From contig NZ_MZNT01000017.1 in NCBI RefSeq assembly GCF_002042965.1, forward strand, positions 62,001 through 126,000: a stretch of DNA of 64,000 nt, written 5' to 3'. Shown one piece after another: positions 9,005 through 17,802 of this stretch. Source of the stretch: Paenibacillus sp. 32352 (GTDB taxonomy: Bacteria > Bacillota > Bacilli > Paenibacillales > NBRC-103111). Both the position numbers and the translations under genes were made by a program. Numbering within the stretch: the first letter of the stretch is position 1; the number at the start of each line of letters is the position of its first letter. The notes under the pieces are model-generated. The model was not told where the DNA came from. It did not search any database and saw only the letters and a program-made list of their open reading frames with translations.

Positions 9005-12000
9005 ATGAAAAAAAGTTTATCCACAATCTTGTCCCTTGCTATGGCATTCTCGATGTTTTCTTCCGTAGCATTCGGTGAAGAAGCTGGCAAGACTTCCGCT
9101 AACTTTAGCGACCTGAAAGATCTTGACGCAGCTACTAAAGCTAAATTTGATGAAATGATTTCCGCTGGTATTTTTGATGGCGTGAAAGACGATACTTTTG
9201 GTTTGAAAGACAAAATGAACCGCGCTCAATTTGCTAAAGTTGCGGCTTTGGTTTTCAAATTGAAAGTTGACACTTCCTTGAAAACTTCCAGCTTCACGGA
9301 CGTTAAAGCTGACGACCCGGCTAACGGCTATGCTCTTCCGTACATCGAAGCAGTTAAAGCTGCTGGTATTACTGATGGCTACGCTCCTGGCGAGTTCAAC
9401 CCAGCTGGCGAAGTAACCAAAGAGCAATTGGCTACTTTCTTGATCCGTGGTCTGAACAAAGACTCCGAAGCTAAAGCAACTCCAGGCGTTAACGACAAAA
9501 CTGTTTCCGACTGGGCTAAAGGCTATGTAGCTCTTGCACTTCAATTGAAATTGTTGGGCAACGGTACTGACGGTACTTTCGGTGGTACTACTGCAGCTAC
9601 TCGTGACTTGTTGGTTCTTAGCTCCTATGAAGCTAAACAACAATACAAACCACAATTCAATGGTAAATACGCTATCGCATCTTTCAAAGCGACTGATGCT
9701 AACGAATTGACTCTTGAATTGAACGGTCCTGTAACTGACGAAGCTGCTAAAGCTTTGAAAATCGAAATCAAAAAAGACGGTAACGTATTGTCCTCCGGCT
9801 ACACTACGAAGTGGAGCGATGACAAAACTAAAGCTGTTCTGACTTTTGATTCCAAATTCCAAGAGAACAAATTCGATGTTACTATTAGCGGTGTTTCCAA
9901 CATCGACGACACAGCTAAAACTTCTTCCGTAACAACTACGAAAGAAAAAGTAACTAATATCGACTTCTTGACTGCATCTGACACAATTCCTCTTGCTGTT
10001 GATAAATACGAGCAACCAATTTACCCTGGTTACAAAGTGCGCATTGACTTCAAAGCGACTAACCAATATGGTAAAAAAGCTTCCTTCAACGCAAGTAACT
10101 TTGACATCCGTGTAAGTGATGGCGACGCTACTCCAATCGCTGGCGAGCAAGCTATTAACTTGACTCAGGATTCAAAACAAGAAAGAAACGATAGAATTTC
10201 TATCACAATCTTGCATGAAGACAGTGGCGTTCAAAAAAATAAAATCTTCACTGTTGGCGACAATCCAATTGTTTCCAAAATTGAAGTTGGTGACTTGTTG
10301 AACTCTGCTGGCAACAAAGTTGATGCTATCGAAGCTAACAACTATGCTTACCTTGATTTCAAAGCTTGGGACCAATACGGTCTTCGCGTTGAAAACAAAG
10401 GCTTGCTGAACGATACCGTTACTGTTAACACAACAGATCGCGACCTTACAGCTGGTGAAGATGAAAGAGGTAAAGACGCATTCGTTGACAACGCAGTTGG
10501 TGACAATGCTGCTGACCTGAAATTGGTTTCCCGTAACAATGAAGAGAAAACAATTAACGTTTCTATCTTTGCACGTGGCGGTCAATCCGTAAGTAAAGAC
10601 GTAAAAGTTAGAGCTTCTAAAGTTCCTGCAACTGTAGAGTTCGGTTCTTACAACTATACTTTGGCTGAAGGCGACGAGCATACTGGTGACGAAGCAGTAG
10701 ATAACAAATTCTACGTGCCGATCATCCTGAAAGACTCCAAAGGTGAACTGTTGTCCGCTCAAGACATCGTTGATGCATATGGCGATGGAAGAGACAAATT
10801 GGATATCCGTTCTTCCGGTGGTATCGTTCTTGCTGAATCGGGTGCAGAAATCCAAAAAACTGGTGCACACAAAGGTCAAATCGCTATTAAAAAAGCGGAT
10901 AGAAAAGGTACAGCTTCCTTGAGCGTTACCTTGAGAGATATCCCAACACAAAGAGCAAGCTTCAACATTAGTGTTGGTGACCCTCGTGAGGCTCAAGAAA
11001 TCAGATTCTCGACTACTCCTAAGAAACAAATGGTAGCTGGATCTGACAACGAGCTGAAATTCAAATTCTATGACCAACAAGGCGCTGAGTTGAAGTATGT
11101 TAACAACCCAGACTACACTTACTATGTAAAACTGTCTTACAAATTGAACTCCGTTGATAGCGGCGGAGACGCTGGTTTGACTTTCCTTGCTTCTAAAGAG
11201 AAAGATGCAAACAGCAAAAACGTTGATCAAAGAAAATATGTGTTTGCACCGAAAGCTGTAACTGACGATGTTTACCAAATCTTTGATCTTAAAGCTAACC
11301 CAGAAGCATTCCCAGGTCAATGGGATAACTTCTTCGATAAGTCCTTCAAAGTATACTCCAAAGCAGGAGCTCCTAAAGCTGCTTACACTGTAAAAGCTGA
11401 GCTCTTCAGAGTAGACAGAAAGAACGTAACTCAATTGGTTGATGATGTTAGCCAAGTAATCGAAGTTATCAACCCTAACGATTCCGCTAACAAATTGACT
11501 TATGAAGTATACCTTGATAAAGGTGTAAACAACACTATCCTTGCTTCTGGCGATTACCTGAACCTGGATAAAAACTACAACCAAGATGCAACTACAGGTA
11601 AAACTGTAAGTGACATCACTTATGTAGCTAATAACTATCCTAAACTGGGTAAAGAAGTTAAAGTTAGAGCGAAAAACAGCAGCGGTGAAGAAGTTAAAAC
11701 TCCTGCTAAAGTTGATTCTATCTCTTCCAGCAACCCAAGCGTTGTAGGTATTGACAACACTAAATACGTTTACGGTCTTGATGCAGGTACTGCAACAATC
11801 AACGTTATTTATGTCAATGCTAAAGGCGAAAAAGGAACTGCAAGCGTGAACGTAACAACCAAAAACGAAGGACCGCTTGTTAGCAGCATCGCTCTTAAGA
11901 AAACTGGTAAGCAATATGCTAGCTTGACTGGCTTGGCTGGTAAGTATGTATGGGATCTGGCACTTGCAGAAAAAATCACTGTTAAAGACCAATACGGTGA

Positions 12001-12298
12001 TGAGTTCGTAGCTGAGAACGCTCCAGGATCTACAGGCGAAGAGCTTGGCGAAACTGATAACTTCTTGGTTAAAGATGCGAACGGTTCTAAGAGCAAAAAC
12101 CATAACTCTGTTTTGAATATCAGCTTCTATGCAAGTGATATTACTACCAACGGTGGTACTAACAACACTGTAGAAATTGATTCCAAAACTGGTAAAATCA
12201 TCTCCGTCGGCAGCGACGTTACAGGCTTCACAATCAACGTTCTTGCTCCAGGCAGCGGCGTATCTACTTCCTTCTCCGTTGGTATCGGCAGCAAGTAA
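9005..12298 (+). CDS. Probable major S-layer protein with three N-terminal SLH domains
   Basis: A 1097-aa exported protein. The signal peptide is MKKSLSTILSLAMAFSMFSS plus VAFG (cleavage ~24). Three SLH domains follow: ~32-90 (NFSDLKDLDAATK), ~95-155 (SFTDVKADDPANGY) and ~165-215 (TVSDWAKGYVAL). The remaining ~880 residues are beta-rich, with a bacterial Ig-like (Big_2-type) stretch near SSNPSVVGIDNTKYVYGLDAG. No cysteine is present, as is usual for S-layer subunits. ATG at 9005 is preferred to the upstream in-frame start at 8726 because GAGGAGGAG (8985-8993) is 11 nt upstream and the signal peptide starts here. Codon choice is extremely uniform (GCT, GGT, AAC, GAC, AAA) compared with neighbours, the mark of a very highly expressed gene. 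It is probably anchored through the CsaB-modified polymer. Identity as the main S-layer subunit is inferred from architecture and codon bias. Confidence 0.9.
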   Translation: MKKSLSTILSLAMAFSMFSSVAFGEEAGKTSANFSDLKDLDAATKAKFDEMISAGIFDGVKDDTFGLKDKMNRAQFAKVAALVFKLKVDTSLKTSSFTDVKADDPANGYALPYIEAVKAAGITDGYAPGEFNPAGEVTKEQLATFLIRGLNKDSEAKATPGVNDKTVSDWAKGYVALALQLKLLGNGTDGTFGGTTAATRDLLVLSSYEAKQQYKPQFNGKYAIASFKATDANELTLELNGPVTDEAAKALKIEIKKDGNVLSSGYTTKWSDDKTKAVLTFDSKFQENKFDVTISGVSNIDDTAKTSSVTTTKEKVTNIDFLTASDTIPLAVDKYEQPIYPGYKVRIDFKATNQYGKKASFNASNFDIRVSDGDATPIAGEQAINLTQDSKQERNDRISITILHEDSGVQKNKIFTVGDNPIVSKIEVGDLLNSAGNKVDAIEANNYAYLDFKAWDQYGLRVENKGLLNDTVTVNTTDRDLTAGEDERGKDAFVDNAVGDNAADLKLVSRNNEEKTINVSIFARGGQSVSKDVKVRASKVPATVEFGSYNYTLAEGDEHTGDEAVDNKFYVPIILKDSKGELLSAQDIVDAYGDGRDKLDIRSSGGIVLAESGAEIQKTGAHKGQIAIKKADRKGTASLSVTLRDIPTQRASFNISVGDPREAQEIRFSTTPKKQMVAGSDNELKFKFYDQQGAELKYVNNPDYTYYVKLSYKLNSVDSGGDAGLTFLASKEKDANSKNVDQRKYVFAPKAVTDDVYQIFDLKANPEAFPGQWDNFFDKSFKVYSKAGAPKAAYTVKAELFRVDRKNVTQLVDDVSQVIEVINPNDSANKLTYEVYLDKGVNNTILASGDYLNLDKNYNQDATTGKTVSDITYVANNYPKLGKEVKVRAKNSSGEEVKTPAKVDSISSSNPSVVGIDNTKYVYGLDAGTATINVIYVNAKGEKGTASVNVTTKNEGPLVSSIALKKTGKQYASLTGLAGKYVWDLALAEKITVKDQYGDEFVAENAPGSTGEELGETDNFLVKDANGSKSKNHNSVLNISFYASDITTNGGTNNTVEIDSKTGKIISVGSDVTGFTINVLAPGSGVSTSFSVGIGSK

Positions 12299-12312
12299 TA
12301 TAAGCTTTAAAG

Positions 12313-12343
12313 AAAGAGGACCCTTCGGGGTCTTCTTTTTTTT
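12313..12343 (+). terminator. Strong terminator after the S-layer gene
   Basis: AGAGGACCC and GGGTCTTCT form a 9-bp stem capped by a TTCG tetraloop, followed by eight T residues. Confidence 0.95.
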
Positions 12344-12397
12344 ATCTTAACAAGCTATACTTACAATACATACCAAGCAAAATACAAGAGGTGAAGC

Positions 12398-13000
12398 ATG
12401 AACAAGATACGAACGAAGATTATCATCAGTACCTTAATGCTATGGGCAGCAACCATTGTGGGCGCGAATGCGGACGGTACGAATACATCGGTGCAACCGG
12501 GTTCCGTAGATGATCCTGTCATAACAAAAAGCTATTTGGAACAAAATATTAAACAAAAAATAACGGACGAGCTGACCAAGCAATCCATTACTGAAGAAAA
12601 GGTACGACAAATCATCAGTTCGGAGCTGGGAAAAGGACAGGCTGATGGAAATTCCATCGGATCATCAAATAATGCTCCAGATACTTCTGGCTCATCCGGC
12701 AGCTCTTCCTTGGAAGTCATCAAATTAGAACAAGGGCAGATTTTATATGGAAGTGCCGGCACAGAGATAATTGTCCGGACCGGAAAGACGATAGCTGTCA
12801 GCAAAGACGACGGTATTGCTGATGTTACTTCGGGCAAAGATATCGTCGCAGGTGCGGCCGTTGAGAACAACCATCTGCTTATTATTCCAAGAGAAGGCCG
12901 TGGTATTAAGCCGGATCCGAAACAAAAGCAAGAAATATACGTCATGATTCGCGGCGACTATAAGTTAACCAATGCTGACGGTTCTAAGGTTACACCATAA
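12398..13000 (+). CDS. Small secreted protein of unknown function
   Basis: A 200-aa exported protein. The signal peptide ends near GANA (~25). A charged helical segment (residues ~40-80, SYLEQNIKQKITDELTKQSI) is followed by a Ser/Gly-rich linker (~87-105) and a C-terminal domain that begins LEVIKLEQGQILYGSAGTEI and includes NHLLIIPREGRGI. I remember this C-terminal pattern (a beta-domain with VRTGK, DVTSGKDI and NHLLIIPR stretches) from uncharacterised secreted proteins of Paenibacillus and clostridia, but no function is attached to it. ATG at 12398 follows AGAGGTGA. It lies between the S-layer gene and a spore-protein gene, so either surface or spore-related roles are possible; the sequence does not decide. 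Confidence 0.8.
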   Translation: MNKIRTKIIISTLMLWAATIVGANADGTNTSVQPGSVDDPVITKSYLEQNIKQKITDELTKQSITEEKVRQIISSELGKGQADGNSIGSSNNAPDTSGSSGSSSLEVIKLEQGQILYGSAGTEIIVRTGKTIAVSKDDGIADVTSGKDIVAGAAVENNHLLIIPREGRGIKPDPKQKQEIYVMIRGDYKLTNADGSKVTP

Positions 13001-13087
13001 ATTTTACCCATAATGTAAACAGTTTATACGATTGCACCTTAAGTGAGTGGACAAACTAGGTTTACATCACTTATGGAGGTGGATCTT

Positions 13088-13354
13088 ATGGCAAAAGCCA
13101 AGAAAGTGGTTCCGGAAAGCAAGCAGGCATTGGATGTATTGAAGTATGAGATTGCGGCTGAATTAGGTCTTCCTGTTGGGAAGAGTGCAGCCAATGCCAA
13201 TGTAGAATTTGCGACAGAACTTGGTGCCATACCGGCACAATCAGTAAAAGAGGATTATTGGGGACATATTGCATCCAGAGATACTGGTGCTGTTGGCGGA
13301 GCCATTACAAGCCGTTTGATTCGCAAAGCAGAAGAAATGATGCTCAATCTATAG
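13088..13354 (+). CDS. Alpha/beta-type small acid-soluble spore protein
   Basis: An 88-aa member of the SASP alpha/beta family, DNA-binding proteins that coat and protect spore DNA. It shows both family blocks: VPESKQALDVLKYEIAAELG (residues ~9-28), which contains the GPR protease site (KYE|IA), and TGAVGGAITSRLIRKAEEMM at the C-terminus. It is longer than the usual 60-75 aa because ~20 residues (ATELGAIPAQSVKEDYWGHI) separate the two blocks. ATG at 13088 is chosen because GGAGGTG (13075-13081) precedes it and MAKAK is a normal family start; an earlier in-frame GTG has no ribosome site. A spore gene of this type should be transcribed by sigma-G, but I could not find a convincing sigma-G promoter upstream. 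An 8-bp inverted repeat (ATGTAAAC 13013-13020, GTTTACAT 13060-13067) flanks the upstream region. Confidence 0.9.
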   Translation: MAKAKKVVPESKQALDVLKYEIAAELGLPVGKSAANANVEFATELGAIPAQSVKEDYWGHIASRDTGAVGGAITSRLIRKAEEMMLNL

Positions 13355-13421
13355 TGCCATTAATCAGGTAAACAACGGGGCATTCCAATTGTTAATTTTT
13401 GTAGGAACTCATGCAATTTTA

Positions 13422-13450
13422 TTGACAGTCCTCGACAAATCCAGTAACAT
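13422..13450 (+). promoter_or_regulatory. Sigma-A promoter candidate upstream of metK
   Basis: TTGACA (13422-13427), 17-nt spacer, TAACAT (13445-13450). It lies upstream of the terminator-like hairpin at 13476-13508, so a transcript from it would have to read through that hairpin to reach metK. Confidence 0.5.
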
Positions 13451-13475
13451 AGCATAAAGAAGGTCATGTAAACAA

Positions 13476-13508
13476 AACCTTTTCCTATAGGAAAAGGTTG
13501 ATTTTTTG
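13476..13508 (+). terminator. Perfect-palindrome terminator or attenuator before metK
   Basis: A 24-bp perfect palindrome (arms AACCTTTTCC and GGAAAAGGTT around TATA) followed by GATTTTTTG. It ends the SASP transcript or acts as an attenuator in the metK leader. No S-box (SAM riboswitch) consensus was found next to it. Confidence 0.75.
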
Positions 13509-13554
13509 TATGTATACTTTTTATCTAATAAATACTCTTTAGGAGGTCGATACT

Positions 13555-14760
13555 ATGTCCATTCCTCGCGGTCGTCGTTTATTTACATCCGAGTCCGTAA
13601 CTGAAGGGCATCCGGATAAAATCTGTGACCAGATTTCCGATGCGGTACTTGACGCTTTTCTTAAGAATGATCCCAACGCCCGTGTAGCTTGCGAAGTATC
13701 CGTTGCTACAGGCTTGGTGCTTGTTATCGGTGAAATCACAAGCCAATCCGAGTATGTCGACATTCAAGCTATTGCCCGCAAAACCATTGAAGATATCGGA
13801 TATACTCGTGCTAAATACGGATTTGACTCCAAAACTTGCGCTGTGCTTGTTTCATTGAACGAGCAGTCTCCTGACATTGCTCAAGGGGTAGACAAGGCTC
13901 TAGAAGCACGTGAAGGTCAAATGACAGACGAACAAATCGAGGCTATCGGAGCAGGCGACCAAGGGATGATGTTCGGGTTTGCCGTTAACGAAACTCCTGA
14001 GCTGATGCCTCTTCCTATCTCGATCTCCCACCAATTGTCCCGTAGATTGGCTGAAGTTCGTAAGAACGGTACCTTGCCTTACCTTCGTCCAGACGGAAAA
14101 ACCCAAGTAACAGTTGAATACGATGGCGACACACCAGTACGTGTTGACACTATTGTTGTTTCAACTCAGCACAGTGAAGACGTTACTTTGGAGCAAATTC
14201 AAGCGGATATCAAAGAGCACGTTATCAAGCCAATCGTGCCTGAGAAATTCCTTGATGCCAGCACGAAGTATTTCATCAACCCAACGGGCCGTTTCGTTAT
14301 CGGAGGACCACAAGGTGACGCAGGTTTGACTGGACGTAAAATTATCGTTGATACGTATGGCGGTTATGCTCGTCATGGCGGCGGCGCATTTTCCGGTAAA
14401 GATCCTACGAAAGTGGACCGTTCCGGTGCTTATGCAGCTCGTTACGTCGCTAAGAACGTGGTTGCAGCAGGACTTGCTGACAAATGTGAAGTTCAGCTCG
14501 CTTACGCTATCGGTGTGGCACAACCTGTATCGATCTCCGTTGACACTTTTGGAACGGGCAAAGTAGCTGAAGAGAAATTGGTTGAAGTGATCCGCAAGCA
14601 TTTTGATCTGCGTCCTGCAGGCATCATCAAGCAATTGGATCTGCGCAGACCGATTTATAATCAAACCGCGGCTTACGGACATTTTGGTCGTACCGACGTG
14701 GATCTTCCATGGGAACGTACGGACAAAGCAGATCTGCTTAAACAAGACGCTTTGGCATAA
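13555..14760 (+). CDS. metK: S-adenosylmethionine synthetase
   Basis: A 401-aa cytosolic enzyme that makes S-adenosylmethionine from methionine and ATP. It has the family's full length and its signatures: GHPDKICDQISDAVLDA near residue 18, GAGDQGMMFG (~122), GGPQGDAGLTGRKIIVDTYG (~247), and HGGGAFSGKDPTKVDRS just after, the last holding the Lys and Asp that bind phosphate and metal. The ATG follows an ideal AGGAGGT ribosome site (13541-13547). Codon use is biased towards GCT/GGT/CGT, consistent with high expression. It is monocistronic between the hairpin at 13476 and the terminator at 14796. Confidence 0.98.
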   Translation: MSIPRGRRLFTSESVTEGHPDKICDQISDAVLDAFLKNDPNARVACEVSVATGLVLVIGEITSQSEYVDIQAIARKTIEDIGYTRAKYGFDSKTCAVLVSLNEQSPDIAQGVDKALEAREGQMTDEQIEAIGAGDQGMMFGFAVNETPELMPLPISISHQLSRRLAEVRKNGTLPYLRPDGKTQVTVEYDGDTPVRVDTIVVSTQHSEDVTLEQIQADIKEHVIKPIVPEKFLDASTKYFINPTGRFVIGGPQGDAGLTGRKIIVDTYGGYARHGGGAFSGKDPTKVDRSGAYAARYVAKNVVAAGLADKCEVQLAYAIGVAQPVSISVDTFGTGKVAEEKLVEVIRKHFDLRPAGIIKQLDLRRPIYNQTAAYGHFGRTDVDLPWERTDKADLLKQDALA

Positions 14761-14795
14761 ACAGCCTAATCGAATACAGTTAGACAAACGATACC

Positions 14796-14830
14796 AAAGC
14801 CTGGTTCCTAGTGATCCGGGCTTTTTTTTG
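14796..14830 (+). terminator. Rho-independent terminator after metK
   Basis: AAAGCCTGG and CCGGGCTTT pair around an 11-nt loop, followed by a run of T. The rest of the 14761-15061 gap (301 bases) shows no other gene or motif that I can support. Confidence 0.9.
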
Positions 14831-15061
14831 TTTTGGAGTGTAGCTCATCCCTTTCAAGAAGTAATAGATTGTGAGAAGTTGAGAGAATTTCCAATTGGCG
14901 AAGCGAGATTTTTTACCTAGTCTCTATCTTGTTCGATAAATGTTCAAATATGGCGGATAATGTCCTAAAATATCTGTTTTTCATTCTAGTAAAACGTAAC
15001 TTTTTCCATAGTAATAGAGTCTAAATAAAAGGAGAGTGGGAAATAGAAGGGAGAAAGCAAC

Positions 15062-17680
15062 GTGAGTAAGCATAAGGCTTGGATGAAAATGTCCTCTATC
15101 GTTTTATCTGCAATGATCTGTTTATCGCCTCTTATGTCAACGGCCCAAGTATATGCGGCATCCGAACCGACTGTGACGATGGTAAGTCAAGAGATATTAA
15201 CGTCCGGTGCGGTTTTGAAAAAATATGTTTGGAAATCGACCCGTAATAAAAAAGATATATCTGTTAACGCGAATGTCGTTGAGGTAGATTTGACGAACCC
15301 CTATGTGAAATTGGATGTTATGACGGGAACGAACAATCAGTTCACAAAGAAGCAGAGTGTACTAGGGATGGCTACAGAGACGAAGGCTGTGGCCGGTGTA
15401 AACGGGGATTTCTACAATACGCAGGCGGAAGGGGTTCCAATGGGACCTGAAATCGCCAACGGGCAGCTGATGGCTACGCCTCCTTATTTACCAGGGTTTT
15501 ATTCTTTTGCACTGACCAAGGATAACGTTCCTGTAGTAGATCTGTTTACGTTTCAAGGATCGGTAACGACCAAGGATGGCGCTAATTTCCCTCTTGGCGG
15601 GATCAATAAGACGTATTACTGGTTTGAGCCGGGCGGCGAGCATAGCCATGTAGACGCTATGTTCATGTACACCAATGCCTGGGGACAATCCGACCGATCG
15701 AATGATGGAGTTACGGTCCCAACGGAAGTACTGGTACAGAACGGTATTATTCAAAAGATTGCGGATAACACGATCATAGATATGATCGCTCCTAAAGACG
15801 GGTACATTCTTCGCGCATCAGGCAAGGCGGCCGATTTTGTACGTGCGCATATGAAGGTAGGAGACCCTCTTAAATACGACTATCAGATTCTTCCTCAAGA
15901 TACTAGCAAAACGTATGATACGAAAAACTTTAAAATGATGATTGGCGGCCATACGATTCTGGTAGATGAGGGCAAGCCGGCGGAATTCTCAAGAGAAGTT
16001 GACAGCTTATGCTGCACCCGTTCGAGAACGGCTATCGGCTATTCCCAGGACCAAAAAACGGCTTACCTGGTAACTGCGGATTACAGCGGAGACAGTAAAG
16101 GCTTGAGTATGACCGAGCTGCAGCAGTTTATGATTCAAGTAGGCGTTTGGAAAGGTATGAACCTCGATGGAGGCGGCTCGACCCAGATGGTGGCCAGACC
16201 GCTGGGCGAGGAGTATCCGGTGCTAATCAATAAAACGGAAACAGGGATTCAACGTAAGGTAGTCAACGGTGTAGGGGTTTATTCGACGGCGCCGAAAGGG
16301 CAAGTGAAGGACCTTGTCATCCAGTCACCGGATTTCTTGTTTTTGAATGAGCAAGCTGCACTAAGATTTAGAGGCTATGATGAATACTATAATCCGATAG
16401 CTTCCGATGGTGTACAAGCGACTTGGGCTTCGCCTAATAATGCGGGGACCTTTAAAGATAATGTGTTCACGCCGACCCAATTAGGTACAGCCAAGGTAAC
16501 GGCTACATCCGGCACCGGAACGCAAACGGCGGATATTCCCGTCATAGGCAGGGATCAGCTGGCCTCATTAACCATTGATGCAAGTAATATTGCTTTGTCC
16601 GAAGGGGGTTCTTACAAGCTTCCTGTCATCGCAACGACGAAATCAGGCAAATCAAGAGAGGTCCCTGCGGAATTGCTCCAATGGGAAGTTAACGGGATGA
16701 AGGCAGAGGTCAAAAACGGCGTTCTGACCGTAAATAGTTTGGCAGGCGCAACCCAGCTGCAGCTGATTGCCCGTTACGATGGCTACAGCACGATGCTGAC
16801 CCTCCCAATCGGAAAAGACAACGTCTGGTATGATCTTGATAATAATGCGGTGATGACGAATTCTCGTCCGCTTCCGCAGGAGGTTACGACTTCCGTCTAT
16901 ATTCGCGAATCCGAAACGAAAAATAAGTACTTGGAATTAAATTATGATTTTACAAAAGCGACGGGCAGCAGATGGGCTTATGCTGATATGGATACAGGCA
17001 TCCAAATCGAAGGCCAGCCGCAATTTATTAAAATGAGAGTGAACGGCGACGAAAGCCTGAATTCGCTTAGAACGGAGATCAAAGATAACAGCGGGAAGAT
17101 CTACTATATTGAGCTGGCTCCTAATATCAACTGGAAAGGCTGGAAGCAAGTTTCGGCCGATTTATCGGAATATGATATGAAATTCCCGATTACCGTTAAG
17201 AGCGTTTATGTATACAACGATCAGGTTGGCCAGGATGAGCGTGCGGCCGTAGGCAAAATAGGCATCGATGATATTACCTTCACGTACAAAGGCCAGCTGC
17301 CGGCACTGCCGAACAATTCGGTGAACCTAACAGTCAATAAAACAGCCGTTTCGGTAAACGGCAAGACGATGACCTTGGAGCAAGCTCCTGTTATTGTCAG
17401 CGGAAACACGCTGCTTCCTATTCGTTTTGTAACAGATGCGTTGGGCGGAACGGTGCGCTGGGATGATAAAGAACGTAAAGTCACTGTTATTCGTGGGGAT
17501 AAGATGATCGATCTCTGGATCGATAATCCGGATTTAATCGTTAACGGAAAGCGGATAACGGCTGAGGTGGCACCCAAAATTATGAAGGATGTTACTATGG
17601 TACCACTGCGCATTTTATCCGAAAATCTCGGCTGGAAAGTAACCTGGGACGCCAAAACCCAGCAGATCACTCTGCAATAA
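15062..17680 (+). CDS. Secreted phosphodiester-glycosidase-domain protein with copper-amine-oxidase-like C-terminus
   Basis: An 872-aa exported protein. The signal peptide ends near AQVYA (~32). Residues ~75-420 form a phosphodiester glycosidase (NAGPA-type, formerly DUF2233) domain, seen in GVNGDFYNTQAEGVPMGP, SRTAIGYSQD and the signature MNLDGGGSTQMV near residue 366. A middle region carries Ig-like strands (residues ~420-590, e.g. GTAKVTATSGTGTQTADIP), then a jelly-roll-like segment. The last ~125 residues are a copper amine oxidase N-terminal-like domain (VNGKTMTLEQAPVIVSGNT, LLPIRFVTDALGGTVRWD), which is common on Paenibacillus surface proteins. The substrate may be a phosphodiester-linked wall polymer or exopolysaccharide, by family inference only. 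GTG start at 15062 behind AAGGGAGAAAG. It stands alone between metK and degS. Confidence 0.85.
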   Translation: MSKHKAWMKMSSIVLSAMICLSPLMSTAQVYAASEPTVTMVSQEILTSGAVLKKYVWKSTRNKKDISVNANVVEVDLTNPYVKLDVMTGTNNQFTKKQSVLGMATETKAVAGVNGDFYNTQAEGVPMGPEIANGQLMATPPYLPGFYSFALTKDNVPVVDLFTFQGSVTTKDGANFPLGGINKTYYWFEPGGEHSHVDAMFMYTNAWGQSDRSNDGVTVPTEVLVQNGIIQKIADNTIIDMIAPKDGYILRASGKAADFVRAHMKVGDPLKYDYQILPQDTSKTYDTKNFKMMIGGHTILVDEGKPAEFSREVDSLCCTRSRTAIGYSQDQKTAYLVTADYSGDSKGLSMTELQQFMIQVGVWKGMNLDGGGSTQMVARPLGEEYPVLINKTETGIQRKVVNGVGVYSTAPKGQVKDLVIQSPDFLFLNEQAALRFRGYDEYYNPIASDGVQATWASPNNAGTFKDNVFTPTQLGTAKVTATSGTGTQTADIPVIGRDQLASLTIDASNIALSEGGSYKLPVIATTKSGKSREVPAELLQWEVNGMKAEVKNGVLTVNSLAGATQLQLIARYDGYSTMLTLPIGKDNVWYDLDNNAVMTNSRPLPQEVTTSVYIRESETKNKYLELNYDFTKATGSRWAYADMDTGIQIEGQPQFIKMRVNGDESLNSLRTEIKDNSGKIYYIELAPNINWKGWKQVSADLSEYDMKFPITVKSVYVYNDQVGQDERAAVGKIGIDDITFTYKGQLPALPNNSVNLTVNKTAVSVNGKTMTLEQAPVIVSGNTLLPIRFVTDALGGTVRWDDKERKVTVIRGDKMIDLWIDNPDLIVNGKRITAEVAPKIMKDVTMVPLRILSENLGWKVTWDAKTQQITLQ

Positions 17681-17730
17681 TTAGTTCCATGCTCCTCTTA
17701 CAAACTTGAATAAATATGGTACTATATTGC

Positions 17731-17772
17731 TAGGAGCCTGTCCGACACTCGGGGTCGTGCAGGCTTCCTGTA
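17731..17772 (+). promoter_or_regulatory. Leader hairpin upstream of degS
   Basis: GGAGCCTG and CAGGCTTCC pair around an inner CGAC/GTCG helix just before the degS ribosome site. There is no T-run, so it is not a simple terminator; it may be a weak terminator of the upstream gene or a structured degS leader. Confidence 0.4.
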
Positions 17773-17802
17773 TATGGAATCGTTGGAGAAGGGGCCTTAC
17801 GT

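Noticed and set aside
10172..12103. 643-codon open frame on the minus strand opposite the S-layer gene
   Set aside because: It has no ribosome site, its predicted protein is Ser/Phe/Val-rich without domains, and it mirrors a gene with extreme codon bias, which removes stop codons on the other strand. The 9017-10150 minus frame is the same artefact.
13350..13554. SAM riboswitch (S-box) before metK
   Set aside because: Searched by eye for the S-box core; only a simple palindrome with a T-run is present.
14603..14920. 105-codon plus-strand frame across the metK end and terminator
   Set aside because: It overlaps metK, crosses the terminator and has no ribosome site.
17698..17728. Promoter for degS (TACTATATT region)
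   Set aside because: No -35 element at an acceptable spacing; hexamers nearby match at only three positions.
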